Source: Leisingera sp. ANG-M1
Lineage (GTDB): Bacteria; Pseudomonadota; Alphaproteobacteria; Rhodobacterales; Rhodobacteraceae
Assembly: GCF_000813745.1 (NCBI RefSeq)
Contig: NZ_JWLC01000010.1
Span: 64,522 to 128,521, forward strand
Direction of reading: 5' to 3'
Length of the DNA stretch: 64,000 bases
Part shown: in pieces, positions 45,580 to 54,096 of the stretch
How positions within the stretch are numbered: position 1 is the first letter of the stretch
Layout of the letters: each line of letters starts with the position of its first letter
Program-made: the position numbers and the translations under genes
Notes under the pieces: model-generated
Told to the model about the DNA's origin: nothing
Seen by the model: the letters and a program-made list of their open reading frames with translations, nothing else
Database searches by the model: none

Positions 45580-47082
45580 TCAGACCGGCAGGCGGAAGCT
45601 CAGAGCTTCGGCAATATGCTGGCGCATCACACGGTCTTCGCAGGCCAGGTCAGCAATTGTGCGCGCCACCCGCAGCACCCGGTGATAGCCGCGTGCGCTT
45701 AGGCCAAAGCGCTCAGCAGCACGGATCAGCAGTTCGCGGCTTTCGCTGTCCGGGGCTGCGATCTGTTCCAGCACTGCGCCTTCGGCGTCGGCGTTCTGGC
45801 GCAGGCCCGGGTGATCGGCGAACCGCGCGGCCTGCATCTCCCGCGCAATGGCTACCCGCTGCGCCGTTTCGGCTGAGCCGCCAATGCTGGGCGGCAGTTC
45901 CAGGGCCGCCACATCCACCTGCGGCACGTCCAGATGCAGGTCAAAGCGGTCGAGCAGAGGCCCGGATATCCGCCCCAGGTAATCCGCACCGCAGACGGGG
46001 GCGCGGGAGCAGGCCCGGTTCGCATCCGCCAGATAGCCGCATTTGCAGGGATTGGCTGCAGCCACCAGCATGAAACGGCTGGGGTATTTGATGTGAGCGT
46101 TGGCGCGGGCCACCATCACCTCGCCGGTTTCCAGCGGCTGACGCAGGGTTTCCAGCACGGAACGGCCAAATTCCGGCAGCTCGTCCAGGAACAGGACACC
46201 ATTGTGGGCGAGGCTGATTTCACCTGGCTGCGCCCGCCGCCCGCCGCCGGCAATTGCTGCCATCGAAGCGGTGTGATGCGGCTCGCGGAAGGGGCGGATC
46301 CGGCTGATGCCGCCTTCCTCAATCAGCCCGCACAAGGAATGGATCATTGAGGTTTCCAGCGCCTCGGCCGGTGACAGCGGCGGCAGGATCGAGGGCAGCC
46401 GGGCCGCCAGCATCGACTTGCCCGAGCCAGGCGGGCCGACCATAAGAATGTGGTGCCGCCCGGCGGCTGCAATCTCCAGCGCCCGTTTGGCCTGCTCCTG
46501 GCCCTTAACGTCCCGCAGGTCCTTGCCGCCATGGCTGCACACCGCCACACCGGGGGTTGAGGGTTCGATGCGCCGCTGGCCGGTGAAATGCTGCACCACT
46601 TCAGTTAGCGCGGCGGCGCCAATGACCTGAGCCGCATCAACCCAGGCAGCCTCCGGTCCTGAAAGTTTCGGGCACAGCAGCATCCGGTTTTCTTCCGCTG
46701 CAGTGACCGCAGCGGGCAAGGCGCCGGTGACGGGCATCAGCTTGCCGTCCAGCGACAATTCTCCAAGAGCGATGGTTTCTTCGGCCTTTTCTGCCGGGAT
46801 TATGCCGATTGCTGCCAGCAGGGAGAGCGCAATGGGCAGGTCGAAGTGGCTGCCTTCCTTGGGCAGGTCAGCGGGCGACAGGTTTACGGTGATCCGGCGC
46901 GACGGCAGCGCTATGGACATTGCTGCAAAGGCGGCCCGTACTCTCTCCCGCGCCTCGGAGACGGCTTTGTCCGGCAGGCCAACCACGGAAAAGGCAGGCA
47001 GACCGGGGGCGACGGCGCATTGCACCTCGACCACGCGGGCCTCAACCCCTTGGAATGCTACGGTGTAGGAACGTGCTGTCAT
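45580..47082 (-). CDS. comM: ComM/YifB-family AAA+ protein (Mg-chelatase-like)
   Basis: 500 residues: an N-terminal Lon-protease-like domain (YTVAFQGVEARVVEVQ), a AAA+ core with Walker A GPPGSGKS (about residue 222) and VLFLDELPEF, a zinc-type ANPCKCGY insert, and a Mg-chelatase-like C-terminus. ComM is a hexameric helicase that drives branch migration during natural transformation. A perfect 11-bp inverted repeat covers the start codon and upstream sequence. Start ATG 47082; a longer reading is not supported. Confidence 0.93.
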   Translation of the reverse strand: MTARSYTVAFQGVEARVVEVQCAVAPGLPAFSVVGLPDKAVSEARERVRAAFAAMSIALPSRRITVNLSPADLPKEGSHFDLPIALSLLAAIGIIPAEKAEETIALGELSLDGKLMPVTGALPAAVTAAEENRMLLCPKLSGPEAAWVDAAQVIGAAALTEVVQHFTGQRRIEPSTPGVAVCSHGGKDLRDVKGQEQAKRALEIAAAGRHHILMVGPPGSGKSMLAARLPSILPPLSPAEALETSMIHSLCGLIEEGGISRIRPFREPHHTASMAAIAGGGRRAQPGEISLAHNGVLFLDELPEFGRSVLETLRQPLETGEVMVARANAHIKYPSRFMLVAAANPCKCGYLADANRACSRAPVCGADYLGRISGPLLDRFDLHLDVPQVDVAALELPPSIGGSAETAQRVAIAREMQAARFADHPGLRQNADAEGAVLEQIAAPDSESRELLIRAAERFGLSARGYHRVLRVARTIADLACEDRVMRQHIAEALSFRLPV

Positions 47083-47114
47083 TTCTCCCAGCCTCCTGCG
47101 GTTCTGGGAGAAAT
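47081..47114 (-). promoter_or_regulatory. Hairpin spanning the comM start codon
   Basis: On the comM mRNA, ATTTCTCCCAG is followed by a 12-nt loop (AACCGCAGGAGG) and CTGGGAGAAAT, whose last two bases begin the ATG. The stem is a perfect 11 bp. AGGAGG in the loop is 9 nt from the ATG; a second GGGAGAA is buried in the stem. Possible translational control. Confidence 0.6.
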
Positions 47115-47196
47115 GCTTGGCAATCGTGGTTTCCGAGTCGTTAACGCGGGCTGCGGCCAGAAGCGAATTCACGCAGAATTCGCGCTGGCGCGCGTT

Positions 47197-47880
47197 TTAA
47201 TCCAGCATCCAGGGGCGCCGCGGCAGGTCCCGTGCGTAAGGCTCCGGGTCATAGCTGACCTCATGCGCCTGCTCTTGCCAGCGCAATACCGCCGGGTCTG
47301 AGAGCAGCAGTTTGCAATAGGCCCGGGTTGCGGCAGAAACCGGCAGTCCATAGCCCATGATGCGTGCCGCCACAGGTGTGTAGAATACATCCGCCAGCGA
47401 ATAGGCGCCGAACAGATAGCCCTCAGCTTGGCCGGACAGATTACGGGCGTGCGCAAACAGCGTCTCGATCCGCTCCAGATCCGCCTTCACCGCGGCGGAA
47501 ACCTCAAACCCTTCGTACATATGCGCTAGCTGCATCGGGCATTCGCCGCGCAGGGCAGCAAAGCCGCCCACCATTTCCGCCGCCAGCCAGCGGGCGGTGG
47601 CCCGAAGCGCCGGGTCTGCCGGCCACAGGCCTGCCTCGGGATGGTTTTCGGCCAGCGTCTCGGCAATGGCGAGGCTTTCGCCGATCACCGTGCCTTCGGA
47701 GGTGCGCAGGGCGGGCACCAGACGGGCCGGAGCCAGGTGCGCCATGTCCGCTGCCATGGTTCCGGAATAGAGCCCCACCATATGCACGGAATGGGGCAGG
47801 GAAAATTTCTCGAGCATGAGCCAGCCGCGCAATGACCAGCTGGAGAACATGCGATCGCCAATATAGATTTCATAAGCCAT
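47197..47880 (-). CDS. Glutathione S-transferase-family protein
   Basis: 227 residues: an N-terminal thioredoxin-like domain with the SSWSLRGWLMLE helix and VPALRTSEGTVIGESLAIAE (glutathione-binding Glu-Ser pair), and an all-helical C-terminal domain with FGAYSLADVFYTPVAAR. It conjugates or reduces with glutathione; substrate unknown. A perfect palindrome lies 22 bp upstream, suggesting its own regulator. Confidence 0.9.
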   Translation of the reverse strand: MAYEIYIGDRMFSSWSLRGWLMLEKFSLPHSVHMVGLYSGTMAADMAHLAPARLVPALRTSEGTVIGESLAIAETLAENHPEAGLWPADPALRATARWLAAEMVGGFAALRGECPMQLAHMYEGFEVSAAVKADLERIETLFAHARNLSGQAEGYLFGAYSLADVFYTPVAARIMGYGLPVSAATRAYCKLLLSDPAVLRWQEQAHEVSYDPEPYARDLPRRPWMLD

Positions 47881-47901
47881 GGCAGCAGGCTACTGTCTTG
47901 T

Positions 47902-47921
47902 ATTCCATTTCAAAATGGAAT
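47902..47921. promoter_or_regulatory. Perfect palindrome upstream of the GST gene
   Basis: ATTCCATTT-CA-AAATGGAAT, 9-bp arms with a 2-bp centre, 22-41 bp before the GST start. It looks like an operator for a dimeric repressor (MarR or IclR type). It is A/T-rich and lacks a T-tract, so a terminator is less likely. Confidence 0.55.
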
Positions 47922-47938
47922 GTTTGTGATAGGTGCGT

Positions 47939-48520
47939 TCACGGGCGGTGATTGATCGCGCCGGACTGCCAGCCATCCGGCCCCTGTGCAACTTCGCTGA
48001 CCGAAAGATTGTCGATCTTATGGCCAAAGGCTTCTTCTGCCGTCAGCACCTGCGCCCGCTGGATCTGGGTCAGGATCTGCCCGAAATGCCCCACAACGAT
48101 CAGATTGCGCCCCCGGTGCGCTGCAATCAGCCCGTCAATGGCGGCATCCACACGGGCACAAACCTGGTTCCAGCTTTCGCCGCCGGGCGGGGTCACATCG
48201 CCGGGTGTTTCCCAATAGGCGCGGATGCGCTCGGGATCCTCGGCATCGACCTCGGCCCAGGTCCTGAGCTCCCAGGCGCCAAAGTGGATCTCGCGCAAGG
48301 CTTGCACATGTGGCAGGCGGTCCCGGCTGCCTTGGATGGCGGTAGCGGTGTCTGCCGCCCGGGACAGGTCCGAAGAGACCACCAGCGCGTCGGCGGGCAG
48401 ATAGGCCGACAGGCGCTCCAGCGCGGCAGTATCTGACAGATCAGCAGGCAGGTCGGACCAGCCAACCATGGATTTGGCATGGGTCGGCCCGTGCCGGATC
48501 AGGTACAGCCGGGTGATCAT
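47939..48520 (-). CDS. Histidine phosphatase-family protein, CobC-like
   Basis: 193-residue phosphoglycerate-mutase-like phosphatase: RHG motif (LYLIRHGPTHAKS), LSRAADTA, a catalytic Glu in REIHFGAWE, and the second His in VVGHFG. The start overlaps the cobU stop by 4 bp, so alpha-ribazole phosphatase (CobC) in cobalamin nucleotide-loop assembly is the best guess. The family is broad, so the substrate is inferred from context only. Confidence 0.85.
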   Translation of the reverse strand: MITRLYLIRHGPTHAKSMVGWSDLPADLSDTAALERLSAYLPADALVVSSDLSRAADTATAIQGSRDRLPHVQALREIHFGAWELRTWAEVDAEDPERIRAYWETPGDVTPPGGESWNQVCARVDAAIDGLIAAHRGRNLIVVGHFGQILTQIQRAQVLTAEEAFGHKIDNLSVSEVAQGPDGWQSGAINHRP

Positions 48521-49035
48521 AGCGCCCCCTTCAGAACCAGCGGCAAGCCCGCGGTGACCTGCACCACGGTGTCCGCCCGCGCAGCGAGTGCGATGTTGAG
48601 CCGCCCCTGCGCCTCGCGGAAGCGGCGTGCCAGCTTGTTCTCGGGCACGATGCCGAGGCCGGTTTCGTTGGAGACAATCACCAGATCCGCCTTGCAGCTT
48701 TCCATGGCCGACAGCAGTTCCGTTTGCGCAGCCTCCAGATCATGCTCTGCCAGAAGATGATTGGTCAGCCACATGGTGGCACAGTCCATCAGGCAGATTT
48801 GCCCCGGCCCCAAGGGCGTCAAAACGCTGGCAGCGGTTTCTGGCTCCTCAACAGTGGCCCAGCCGGCACCCCTTTGTTGCAGATGTCGGGACACTTTTTC
48901 GCGCATTTCAGCGTCAAAAATCTGTGCAGTTGCCCAGTAAACTCTGTCTTTTCCAGTGTTTACGCAAACCTGCTCGGCAAAGGCCGACTTGCCCGAGGCG
49001 GCCCCCCCCAGAATAAAAGTTACATTTGCAGGCAT
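48517..49035 (-). CDS. cobU: Adenosylcobinamide kinase/guanylyltransferase
   Basis: 172-residue bifunctional enzyme of the vitamin B12 lower-ligand pathway (CobU/CobP). It has P-loop GGAASGKS (residues 10-17), YWATAQIFDAEMREKV, LMDCATMWLTN and VSNETGLGIVPE, all diagnostic. It phosphorylates cobinamide and transfers GMP to it. Coupled to the CobC-like phosphatase. I see no cobalamin riboswitch in its 277-bp upstream region. Confidence 0.95.
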   Translation of the reverse strand: MPANVTFILGGAASGKSAFAEQVCVNTGKDRVYWATAQIFDAEMREKVSRHLQQRGAGWATVEEPETAASVLTPLGPGQICLMDCATMWLTNHLLAEHDLEAAQTELLSAMESCKADLVIVSNETGLGIVPENKLARRFREAQGRLNIALAARADTVVQVTAGLPLVLKGAL

Positions 49036-49152
49036 TTTTTGCTAACCTGTAAGTACCGAAGCCGTTCCTGTGGGTAACCGCAGGGCCCGGTGAAGACAAG
49101 AGACCGCAGTGTCCCGGGGTTCCAATTTTTAAGGCCGGGAAAGTCTGCGCAG

Positions 49153-49204
49153 GGGCCAAAACACATTTTTTCTTTAGCGGTTTTGGCCCGAGGATGGGCC
49201 AAAA
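49153..49204. promoter_or_regulatory. Competing hairpins upstream of rpoH
   Basis: GGGCCAAAAC (49153-49162) can pair with GTTTTGGCCC (49180-49189), whose TTTTGGCCC can instead pair with GGGCCAAAA (49196-49204). The two stems exclude each other. They sit 109-160 bp before the rpoH start in the 277-bp divergent cobU-rpoH region. Possible leader regulation or nested operators. Confidence 0.55.
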
Positions 49205-49312
49205 GCCATATCCTGCGCTGATGCTGCGGGCCTGCGGAAGATCCGGGCCCCCAATTGTTCCAAACGCGTCCCCAGGCGGCAGTTTGTTAATTAGTTTCCG
49301 GGGGGAAAACAC

Positions 49313-50191
49313 ATGGCACTTGATCATACACTCGAAAACCCATTGCCAAGACAGGCGATGAAGGCGGAACTGCTGGATGCAGAAACCGAATTGCGCCTGG
49401 CCTATGCCTGGCGCGACGACCGCGACGTGAAGTCGCTGCACCGTCTTATCAACGCTTATATGCGCCTGGCGATTTCCATGGCGGCCAAGTTCAAGCGTTA
49501 CGGCGCGCCGATGAATGACCTGATCCAGGAGGCCGGCCTTGGCCTGATGAAGGCTGCCGACAAGTTTGATCCGGACCGCGGGGTGCGGTTCTCGACCTAT
49601 GCGGTCTGGTGGATCAAAGCGTCGATCCAGGACTACGTGATGCGCAACTGGTCGATGGTGCGCACCGGCTCGACCTCGTCGCAGAAATCGTTGTTCTTCA
49701 ACATGCGCCGGGTGCAGGCGCAGCTGGAGCGCGAGGCGCGGACGGCTGGGATGCGGTTGGACCGCCATCAGCTGCATCAGAAGATTGCCTCTGAAATCGG
49801 CGTGCCGCTGCGCGACGTCGAGATGATGGAGGGGCGTCTGTCGGGGGCGGATTTCTCGCTCAACGCGGTGCAGTCCACCGACGAGGAGGGCCGCGAATGG
49901 ATCGACGCGCTGGAGGATGACGCCACCCAGGCCGAGGAACTGGTGCAGGAGCGCCATGACCGCCGCCAGCTGCGCAAATGGCTGGTGTCGGCGCTGCAGG
50001 CGCTGAACGAGCGCGAGCGCTTCATCATCACCGAGCGCAAGCTGCGCGAGCGGCCGCGCACGCTGGAAAGCCTTGGCACAGAGCTGGGCCTCTCCAAGGA
50101 ACGGGTGCGCCAGCTGGAGGCGGGTGCCTTCCAGAAAATGCGCAAATGCCTTGAAAGCCAATCGCGCGAGGTGCACAGACTGCTTTCATGA
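49313..50191 (+). CDS. rpoH: RpoH-type (sigma-32) alternative sigma factor
   Basis: 292-residue sigma-70 family factor. It has region 2 (AYMRLAISMAAKFKRYG, DLIQEAGLGLMKAADKFDPDRGVRFSTYAVWWIKASIQDYVMRNW), the RpoH box QKSLFFNMRR, and region 4 ending in LGLSKERVRQLEAGAF. In Rhodobacterales two RpoH paralogues are common, one serving heat shock and one (RpoHII) photo-oxidative stress. The N-terminal form suggests RpoHII, but this is by impression. The start has a GGGGGG run upstream. It overlaps chaN by 4 bp. Confidence 0.93.
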   Translation: MALDHTLENPLPRQAMKAELLDAETELRLAYAWRDDRDVKSLHRLINAYMRLAISMAAKFKRYGAPMNDLIQEAGLGLMKAADKFDPDRGVRFSTYAVWWIKASIQDYVMRNWSMVRTGSTSSQKSLFFNMRRVQAQLEREARTAGMRLDRHQLHQKIASEIGVPLRDVEMMEGRLSGADFSLNAVQSTDEEGREWIDALEDDATQAEELVQERHDRRQLRKWLVSALQALNERERFIITERKLRERPRTLESLGTELGLSKERVRQLEAGAFQKMRKCLESQSREVHRLLS

Positions 50192-51024
50192 GAAAGCGGT
50201 TTCAAACTCTGAAAATGATCGCAAGCGCCGCCGTTCTGGCGGCGCTTTGCCTGTCCGGTGCCCGGGCTGAAGGATTGCAGGCAGCGGTCCAGGCCATGCG
50301 CGGCGCGGACGTGATGGTTCTCGGCGAGGTGCATGACAACCCGCAGCACCACTTGAACCAGGCCGCACTGCTGCAGGCGCTGCAGCCCAAGGCCGTGGTC
50401 TGGGAGATGATCACCCAGGCGCAGGCGGCCGGGCTTGATACGGGCAGACTGGATGAGCCTGCCTATGTGGCCGGGCAATTGGACTGGGCGCAGTCCGGCT
50501 GGCCGGATTTCAGCCTCTACGCACCGGTCTTCGCGGCCGCCAATGGGGCCCGCCAGTATGGTGCCCTGGTGCCGCGTGCCGAGGCTTCCTCGGCGCTGCA
50601 GCAGGGCGTGGCTGTCTATTTCGGCCCTAAGGCTGCGGCCCGGTTCGGCCTGGACCAGCCTCTGCCCGCAGCCGAACAGGCAGCACGCGAGGCAGACCAG
50701 CTGGCCAATCATTGCAATGCCATGCCTGCGGAAATGCTGCCGGTGCTGGTGGATTTCCAGCGGCTGCGCGACGCGGCGCTGGTGGCGGCTGCAGAAGCGG
50801 CGCTGAAGGACACCGGCGGCCCGGTGGCGGTGATCACCGGCAATGGGCACGCCAGAAGCGATCGCGGGCTGCCGGTCTATCTCGCCAAGGCGCGCCCGTC
50901 CCTGACGGTCGTGAGCCTGGGGCAAAGCGAGGGCGGCAGCATTTCAGGTGTCTTTGACCGTGTTCTCGACTCCGCGCCAGTGGAGCGCCCGGACCCTTGC
51001 CTGGCCTTCAGAAACAGCGGCTGA
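50188..51024 (+). CDS. ChaN-family (haem-binding uptake, Tiki-like) exported protein
   Basis: 278 residues with an N-terminal signal peptide (ends about residue 27, ARA). The ChaN/DUF399 domain has VLGEVHDNPQHH (about residues 45-56) and a C-terminal GNGHAR; these His/Glu motifs match the metal-binding set of the TIKI-like fold. ChaN of Campylobacter binds haem, and roles in iron uptake or peptide cleavage have been proposed. Start ATG 50188 overlaps the rpoH stop, which is unusual and implies stress co-regulation. Confidence 0.85.
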   Translation: MRKRFQTLKMIASAAVLAALCLSGARAEGLQAAVQAMRGADVMVLGEVHDNPQHHLNQAALLQALQPKAVVWEMITQAQAAGLDTGRLDEPAYVAGQLDWAQSGWPDFSLYAPVFAAANGARQYGALVPRAEASSALQQGVAVYFGPKAAARFGLDQPLPAAEQAAREADQLANHCNAMPAEMLPVLVDFQRLRDAALVAAAEAALKDTGGPVAVITGNGHARSDRGLPVYLAKARPSLTVVSLGQSEGGSISGVFDRVLDSAPVERPDPCLAFRNSG

Positions 51025-51068
51025 AAGCCTTGGGTACCCCCGCAAGCGGGCTGCTTTTGCGCGCAACC

Positions 51069-51149
51069 GCGCCGGGCGCAGCCCGGCGCCCGGCCCAACG
51101 CCGCCAGGGGCAGGGGCCTTAGCCCGTGCCGCGCGGGGGCGGGAGGAGC
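51069..51149 (+). repeat. Structured intergenic repeat, copy A
   Basis: Perfect 9-bp hairpin (51069-51077 with 51081-51089, loop GCA), CCGGCCCAACG (51090-51100), about 34 nt, GGGGGCGGGAG (51135-51145). It lies between chaN and coaBC. Confidence 0.6.
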
Positions 51150-51260
51150 CGCTGATACCGGGATGTATGACTGAGCAGGATGGGAAAACCGTTTCCCTCT
51201 GCCGCTGCAGCGCAGTAAAGTCGCCTGAATCCGGGAGCAAGCTGGGGCAGGGGTGCAGAA

Positions 51261-52457
51261 ATGCTGGCTGGCAAACATATTCTTCTGATCATCGGTGGCG
51301 GCATTGCGGCCTATAAGTCGCTGGAGCTGATCCGGCGCCTGCAGGACCAGGGCGCCCGTGTGACCCCGGTATTGACAAAGGCCGGTGCAGAATTTGTCAC
51401 GCCGCTGTCGGTTTCGGCGCTGGCCGGAACTGCGGTGCATCAGGAGCTGTTCGACCTGACCTCCGAGGCGGACATGGGCCATATCCAGCTGTCGCGCAGC
51501 GCCGATCTGCTGGTTGTTGCCCCGGCAACGGCGGATCTGATGGCCAAGATGGCGCAGGGGCACGCCAATGACCTCGCGTCGACCTTGCTGCTCGCCACCG
51601 ATACTCCGGTCTTGCTGGCGCCTGCAATGAATGTCCGCATGTGGGAGCATCCTGCAACCCGGCGCAATGCCGAGACGCTCAAAGGGGATTGTGTTTCCTT
51701 TGCAGGCCCCAACGAGGGCAGCATGGCTTGCGGCGAATTCGGTCCGGGCCGGATGGCCGAACCCGAAGAAATTCTCGCGGCCATTGCCGCCAGGCTCACG
51801 GACGGCCCGCTGAGGGGCAAGCGCATACTTGTCACCTCCGGCCCGACCCATGAGCCGATCGACCCGGTCCGCTACATCGCAAACCGTTCCTCCGGGGCGC
51901 AGGGGGCAGCAGTGGCCCGTGCTCTGTGCGAAGCGGGGGCTGAAGTGGTATTTATCACGGGCCCGGCAGCGGTGCGCCCGCCTGAAGGGGTGCAGGTGGT
52001 GGCTGTGGAAAGCGCCCGCGAAATGGAGGCCGCGGTGCAGGCGGCGCTGCCAGCGGATGCTGGCGTCTTTGCCGCCGCGGTGGCGGATTGGCGGGTGGCC
52101 AGCGCCTCGGACCGGAAGCTGAAGAAATCCAAGGACGGGCTGCCGGTGCTGGAGTTCGCCGAAAACCCGGACATTCTGAAAACCGTCTCGCAAATGAAAG
52201 AAGGCCGCCCGGGGCTGGTGGTCGGCTTTGCTGCGGAAACCAACGACGTGGTGGACAACGCCACCGCCAAACGCAAGCGCAAGGGCTGTGACTGGATCGT
52301 CGCCAATGATGTTTCGCCCGGCACCGGCATCATGGGCGGCAGCGAAAATGCGGTGACCCTGATCTCGGAAGACGGGGCTGAGGAATGGCCGCGCATGGGC
52401 AAGGATGAAGTCGCCCGCAAGCTGGCCGAGCGGATCGCTGCGGCGCTGGCCGGCTGA
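51261..52457 (+). CDS. coaBC: Bifunctional phosphopantothenoylcysteine decarboxylase/synthase
   Basis: 398 residues. The CoaC flavoprotein half (1-180) shows [18 protein letters not shown], a catalytic His in [17 protein letters not shown] and the [11 protein letters not shown]ys segment. The CoaB half has [21 protein letters not shown] and the NDV segment. It makes 4'-phosphopantetheine for CoA in two steps. Normal length. It precedes dut by 37 bp, the usual neighbour in many genomes. Confidence 0.97.
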   Translation: MLAGKHILLIIGGGIAAYKSLELIRRLQDQGARVTPVLTKAGAEFVTPLSVSALAGTAVHQELFDLTSEADMGHIQLSRSADLLVVAPATADLMAKMAQGHANDLASTLLLATDTPVLLAPAMNVRMWEHPATRRNAETLKGDCVSFAGPNEGSMACGEFGPGRMAEPEEILAAIAARLTDGPLRGKRILVTSGPTHEPIDPVRYIANRSSGAQGAAVARALCEAGAEVVFITGPAAVRPPEGVQVVAVESAREMEAAVQAALPADAGVFAAAVADWRVASASDRKLKKSKDGLPVLEFAENPDILKTVSQMKEGRPGLVVGFAAETNDVVDNATAKRKRKGCDWIVANDVSPGTGIMGGSENAVTLISEDGAEEWPRMGKDEVARKLAERIAAALAG

Positions 52458-52494
52458 ATTTGAGTATTTCCGGAAAGATGAAAGAGGAACAGTG

Positions 52495-52950
52495 ATGGTT
52501 GTCATCCGTGTGATCCACGATGAGGGCGCGGACCGGGATGTGCCGCTGCCCTCTTACGAGACGTCCGGCGCGGCGGGTGCGGATATCCGGGCCAATTTCC
52601 CGGACCGGGAGACACTGACGCTGGCCCCCGGTGCAAGGATGCTGGTGCCGACAGGGCTGCGTATCGAAATCCCCGCAGGTTACGAGGTGCAGATCCGGCC
52701 CCGGTCCGGCCTGGCGCTGAAACATGGCATTACCCTGCCCAACACCCCGGGCACTATCGACAGCGACTACCGCGGCCCGCTGGGGGTGATCCTGCTGAAT
52801 GCGGGGCAGGAGCCCTTTGACATCGCCCATGGCGACCGCATCGCCCAGATGGTGGTGGCGCCGGTGCTGCAGGCGCGGTTTGAGCTGGTAGGTGCGCTCT
52901 CCGGCACGGCCCGCGGCGCGGGCGGTTTTGGCTCCACCGGCAAAGCCTGA
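52495..52950 (+). CDS. dut: dUTP diphosphatase
   Basis: 151-residue trimeric dUTPase. The five motifs are seen: [36 protein letters not shown] (motifs 2-3), GDRIAQMV and the C-terminal GAGGFGSTG. It hydrolyses dUTP to dUMP, preventing uracil incorporation. AGAGGAA precedes ATG 52495; the earlier in-frame codons overlap coaBC and are rejected. The stop overlaps the next start (TGATG). Confidence 0.97.
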   Translation: MVVIRVIHDEGADRDVPLPSYETSGAAGADIRANFPDRETLTLAPGARMLVPTGLRIEIPAGYEVQIRPRSGLALKHGITLPNTPGTIDSDYRGPLGVILLNAGQEPFDIAHGDRIAQMVVAPVLQARFELVGALSGTARGAGGFGSTGKA

Positions 52951-53990
52951 TGCTGCGCATCCTCTTTCTCGCGGCGCTGGTCTGGTGGGGCGGGCGCTTC
53001 CTCGGCCTGCCGCGCAATCTGCGCATCGCCGTACTGGCGGTGCTTTTTGCAGCGGTGATCACGGTTCAATTGACCCTGCCCGCGGGGCACCCGCTGCGCG
53101 AAGGCACCGGCGGTTCTGTGTCCTCGTGGCTGCTGCTGGGCGGCTTGGCGCTTGCGGCCGGGTTTTATGCGCGTATCGTGGCGTCTCTGAAATCCCGCGC
53201 CCAGCCTCAGGACAGCCCGATGAGCCAGCCCGCCAGCACTTTCACCGAAACCGAGCTTGACCGCTATGCCCGCCATATCGTTTTGCGGGAACTGGGCGGA
53301 CCGGGGCAGAAGAAGCTGAAAAAGGCCCGGGTTCTGGTCATTGGTGCAGGCGGGCTGGGTGCGCCAGCCTTGCAATATCTGGCGGCGGCCGGAGTCGGGA
53401 TCATTGGCGTCGTCGACGATGATGTGGTCGACAATGCCAACCTGCAGCGCCAGGTGATCCACCGCGACGAGGATATCGGCAAGCCCAAGGTGTTTTCGGC
53501 TCAAGCTGCCATGGAAGCGCAGAACCCTCACGTCGAGGTCCGCCCCTACAACCGCCGGCTGACCGAAGATATCGCAGCCGGGCTGTTTGCGGAGTATGAC
53601 CTGATCCTCGACGGCACGGATAATTTCGAAACCCGCTACCTGGCCAACCGCACGGCGGCGGCGTTGGGGAAGCCGCTGATCTCCGGAGCCTTGTCGCAGT
53701 GGGAAGGCCAGCTCAGCGTCTTCAACCCGGCCAAAGGCGGCCCCTGTTACCAGTGCATTTTCCCGGAAGCGCCGGCGCTGGGCCTTGCTCCCAGCTGTTC
53801 CGAGGCGGGCGTGATCGGTCCGCTGCCCGGCGTTGTCGGTTCGATGATGGCCGTGGAAGCGGTCAAGCAGATCACCGGTGCAGGCGCAGTGCTGCGCGGC
53901 GAGATGCTGATCTATGACGGGCTCTATGGCGAAACACGGAAAATCCGCCTGTCCCCCCGCGCGGACTGCCCGGTCTGCGGCGCAGGCTGA
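52950..53990 (+). CDS. moeB: MoeB/ThiF-family adenylyltransferase with N-terminal membrane extension
   Basis: 346 residues as one frame. Residues 1-85 contain about three membrane-like helices not usual in MoeB; from Met91 the normal MoeB begins (TETELDRYARHIVLRELGG). ATP motif GAGGLG, the Cys region QCIFPEAP and zinc Cys pairs (CYQC, CPVC) are present; there is no rhodanese domain. It adenylates the C-terminus of MoaD or ThiS-type proteins. AGGA lies 7 nt before the internal ATG at 53220, so two products or a recent fusion are possible. It is coupled to dut by a TGATG overlap. Confidence 0.88.
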   Translation: MLRILFLAALVWWGGRFLGLPRNLRIAVLAVLFAAVITVQLTLPAGHPLREGTGGSVSSWLLLGGLALAAGFYARIVASLKSRAQPQDSPMSQPASTFTETELDRYARHIVLRELGGPGQKKLKKARVLVIGAGGLGAPALQYLAAAGVGIIGVVDDDVVDNANLQRQVIHRDEDIGKPKVFSAQAAMEAQNPHVEVRPYNRRLTEDIAAGLFAEYDLILDGTDNFETRYLANRTAAALGKPLISGALSQWEGQLSVFNPAKGGPCYQCIFPEAPALGLAPSCSEAGVIGPLPGVVGSMMAVEAVKQITGAGAVLRGEMLIYDGLYGETRKIRLSPRADCPVCGAG

Positions 53991-54010
53991 CCGGAGTGTC
54001 CGGCGAATCC

Positions 54011-54090
54011 GCCGCGCGCCGCCAGGCGCGCGGCCGGGCCCAACGCAGGGACGGGCATCTTTGATGCACGCGCCCGGGGGCGGGAGAGCT
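54011..54090 (+). repeat. Structured intergenic repeat, copy B
   Basis: Perfect 10-bp hairpin (54011-54020 with 54025-54034, loop GCCA), CCGGGCCCAACG (54034-54045), about 30 nt, GGGGGCGGGAG (54076-54086). It lies between the converging moeB and Cys/Met-metabolism genes. Confidence 0.6.
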
Positions 54091-54096
54091 GCGCGG

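Noticed and set aside
49069-49083. DnaA-box-like TTACCCACA near the cobU start, as an origin signal
   Set aside because: One mismatch to TTWTNCACA, a single copy, and no AT-rich region or dnaA/dnaN nearby.
49036-49312. Cobalamin riboswitch upstream of cobU
   Set aside because: I looked for the B12 box and the other conserved core segments on the cobU strand and found no convincing match.
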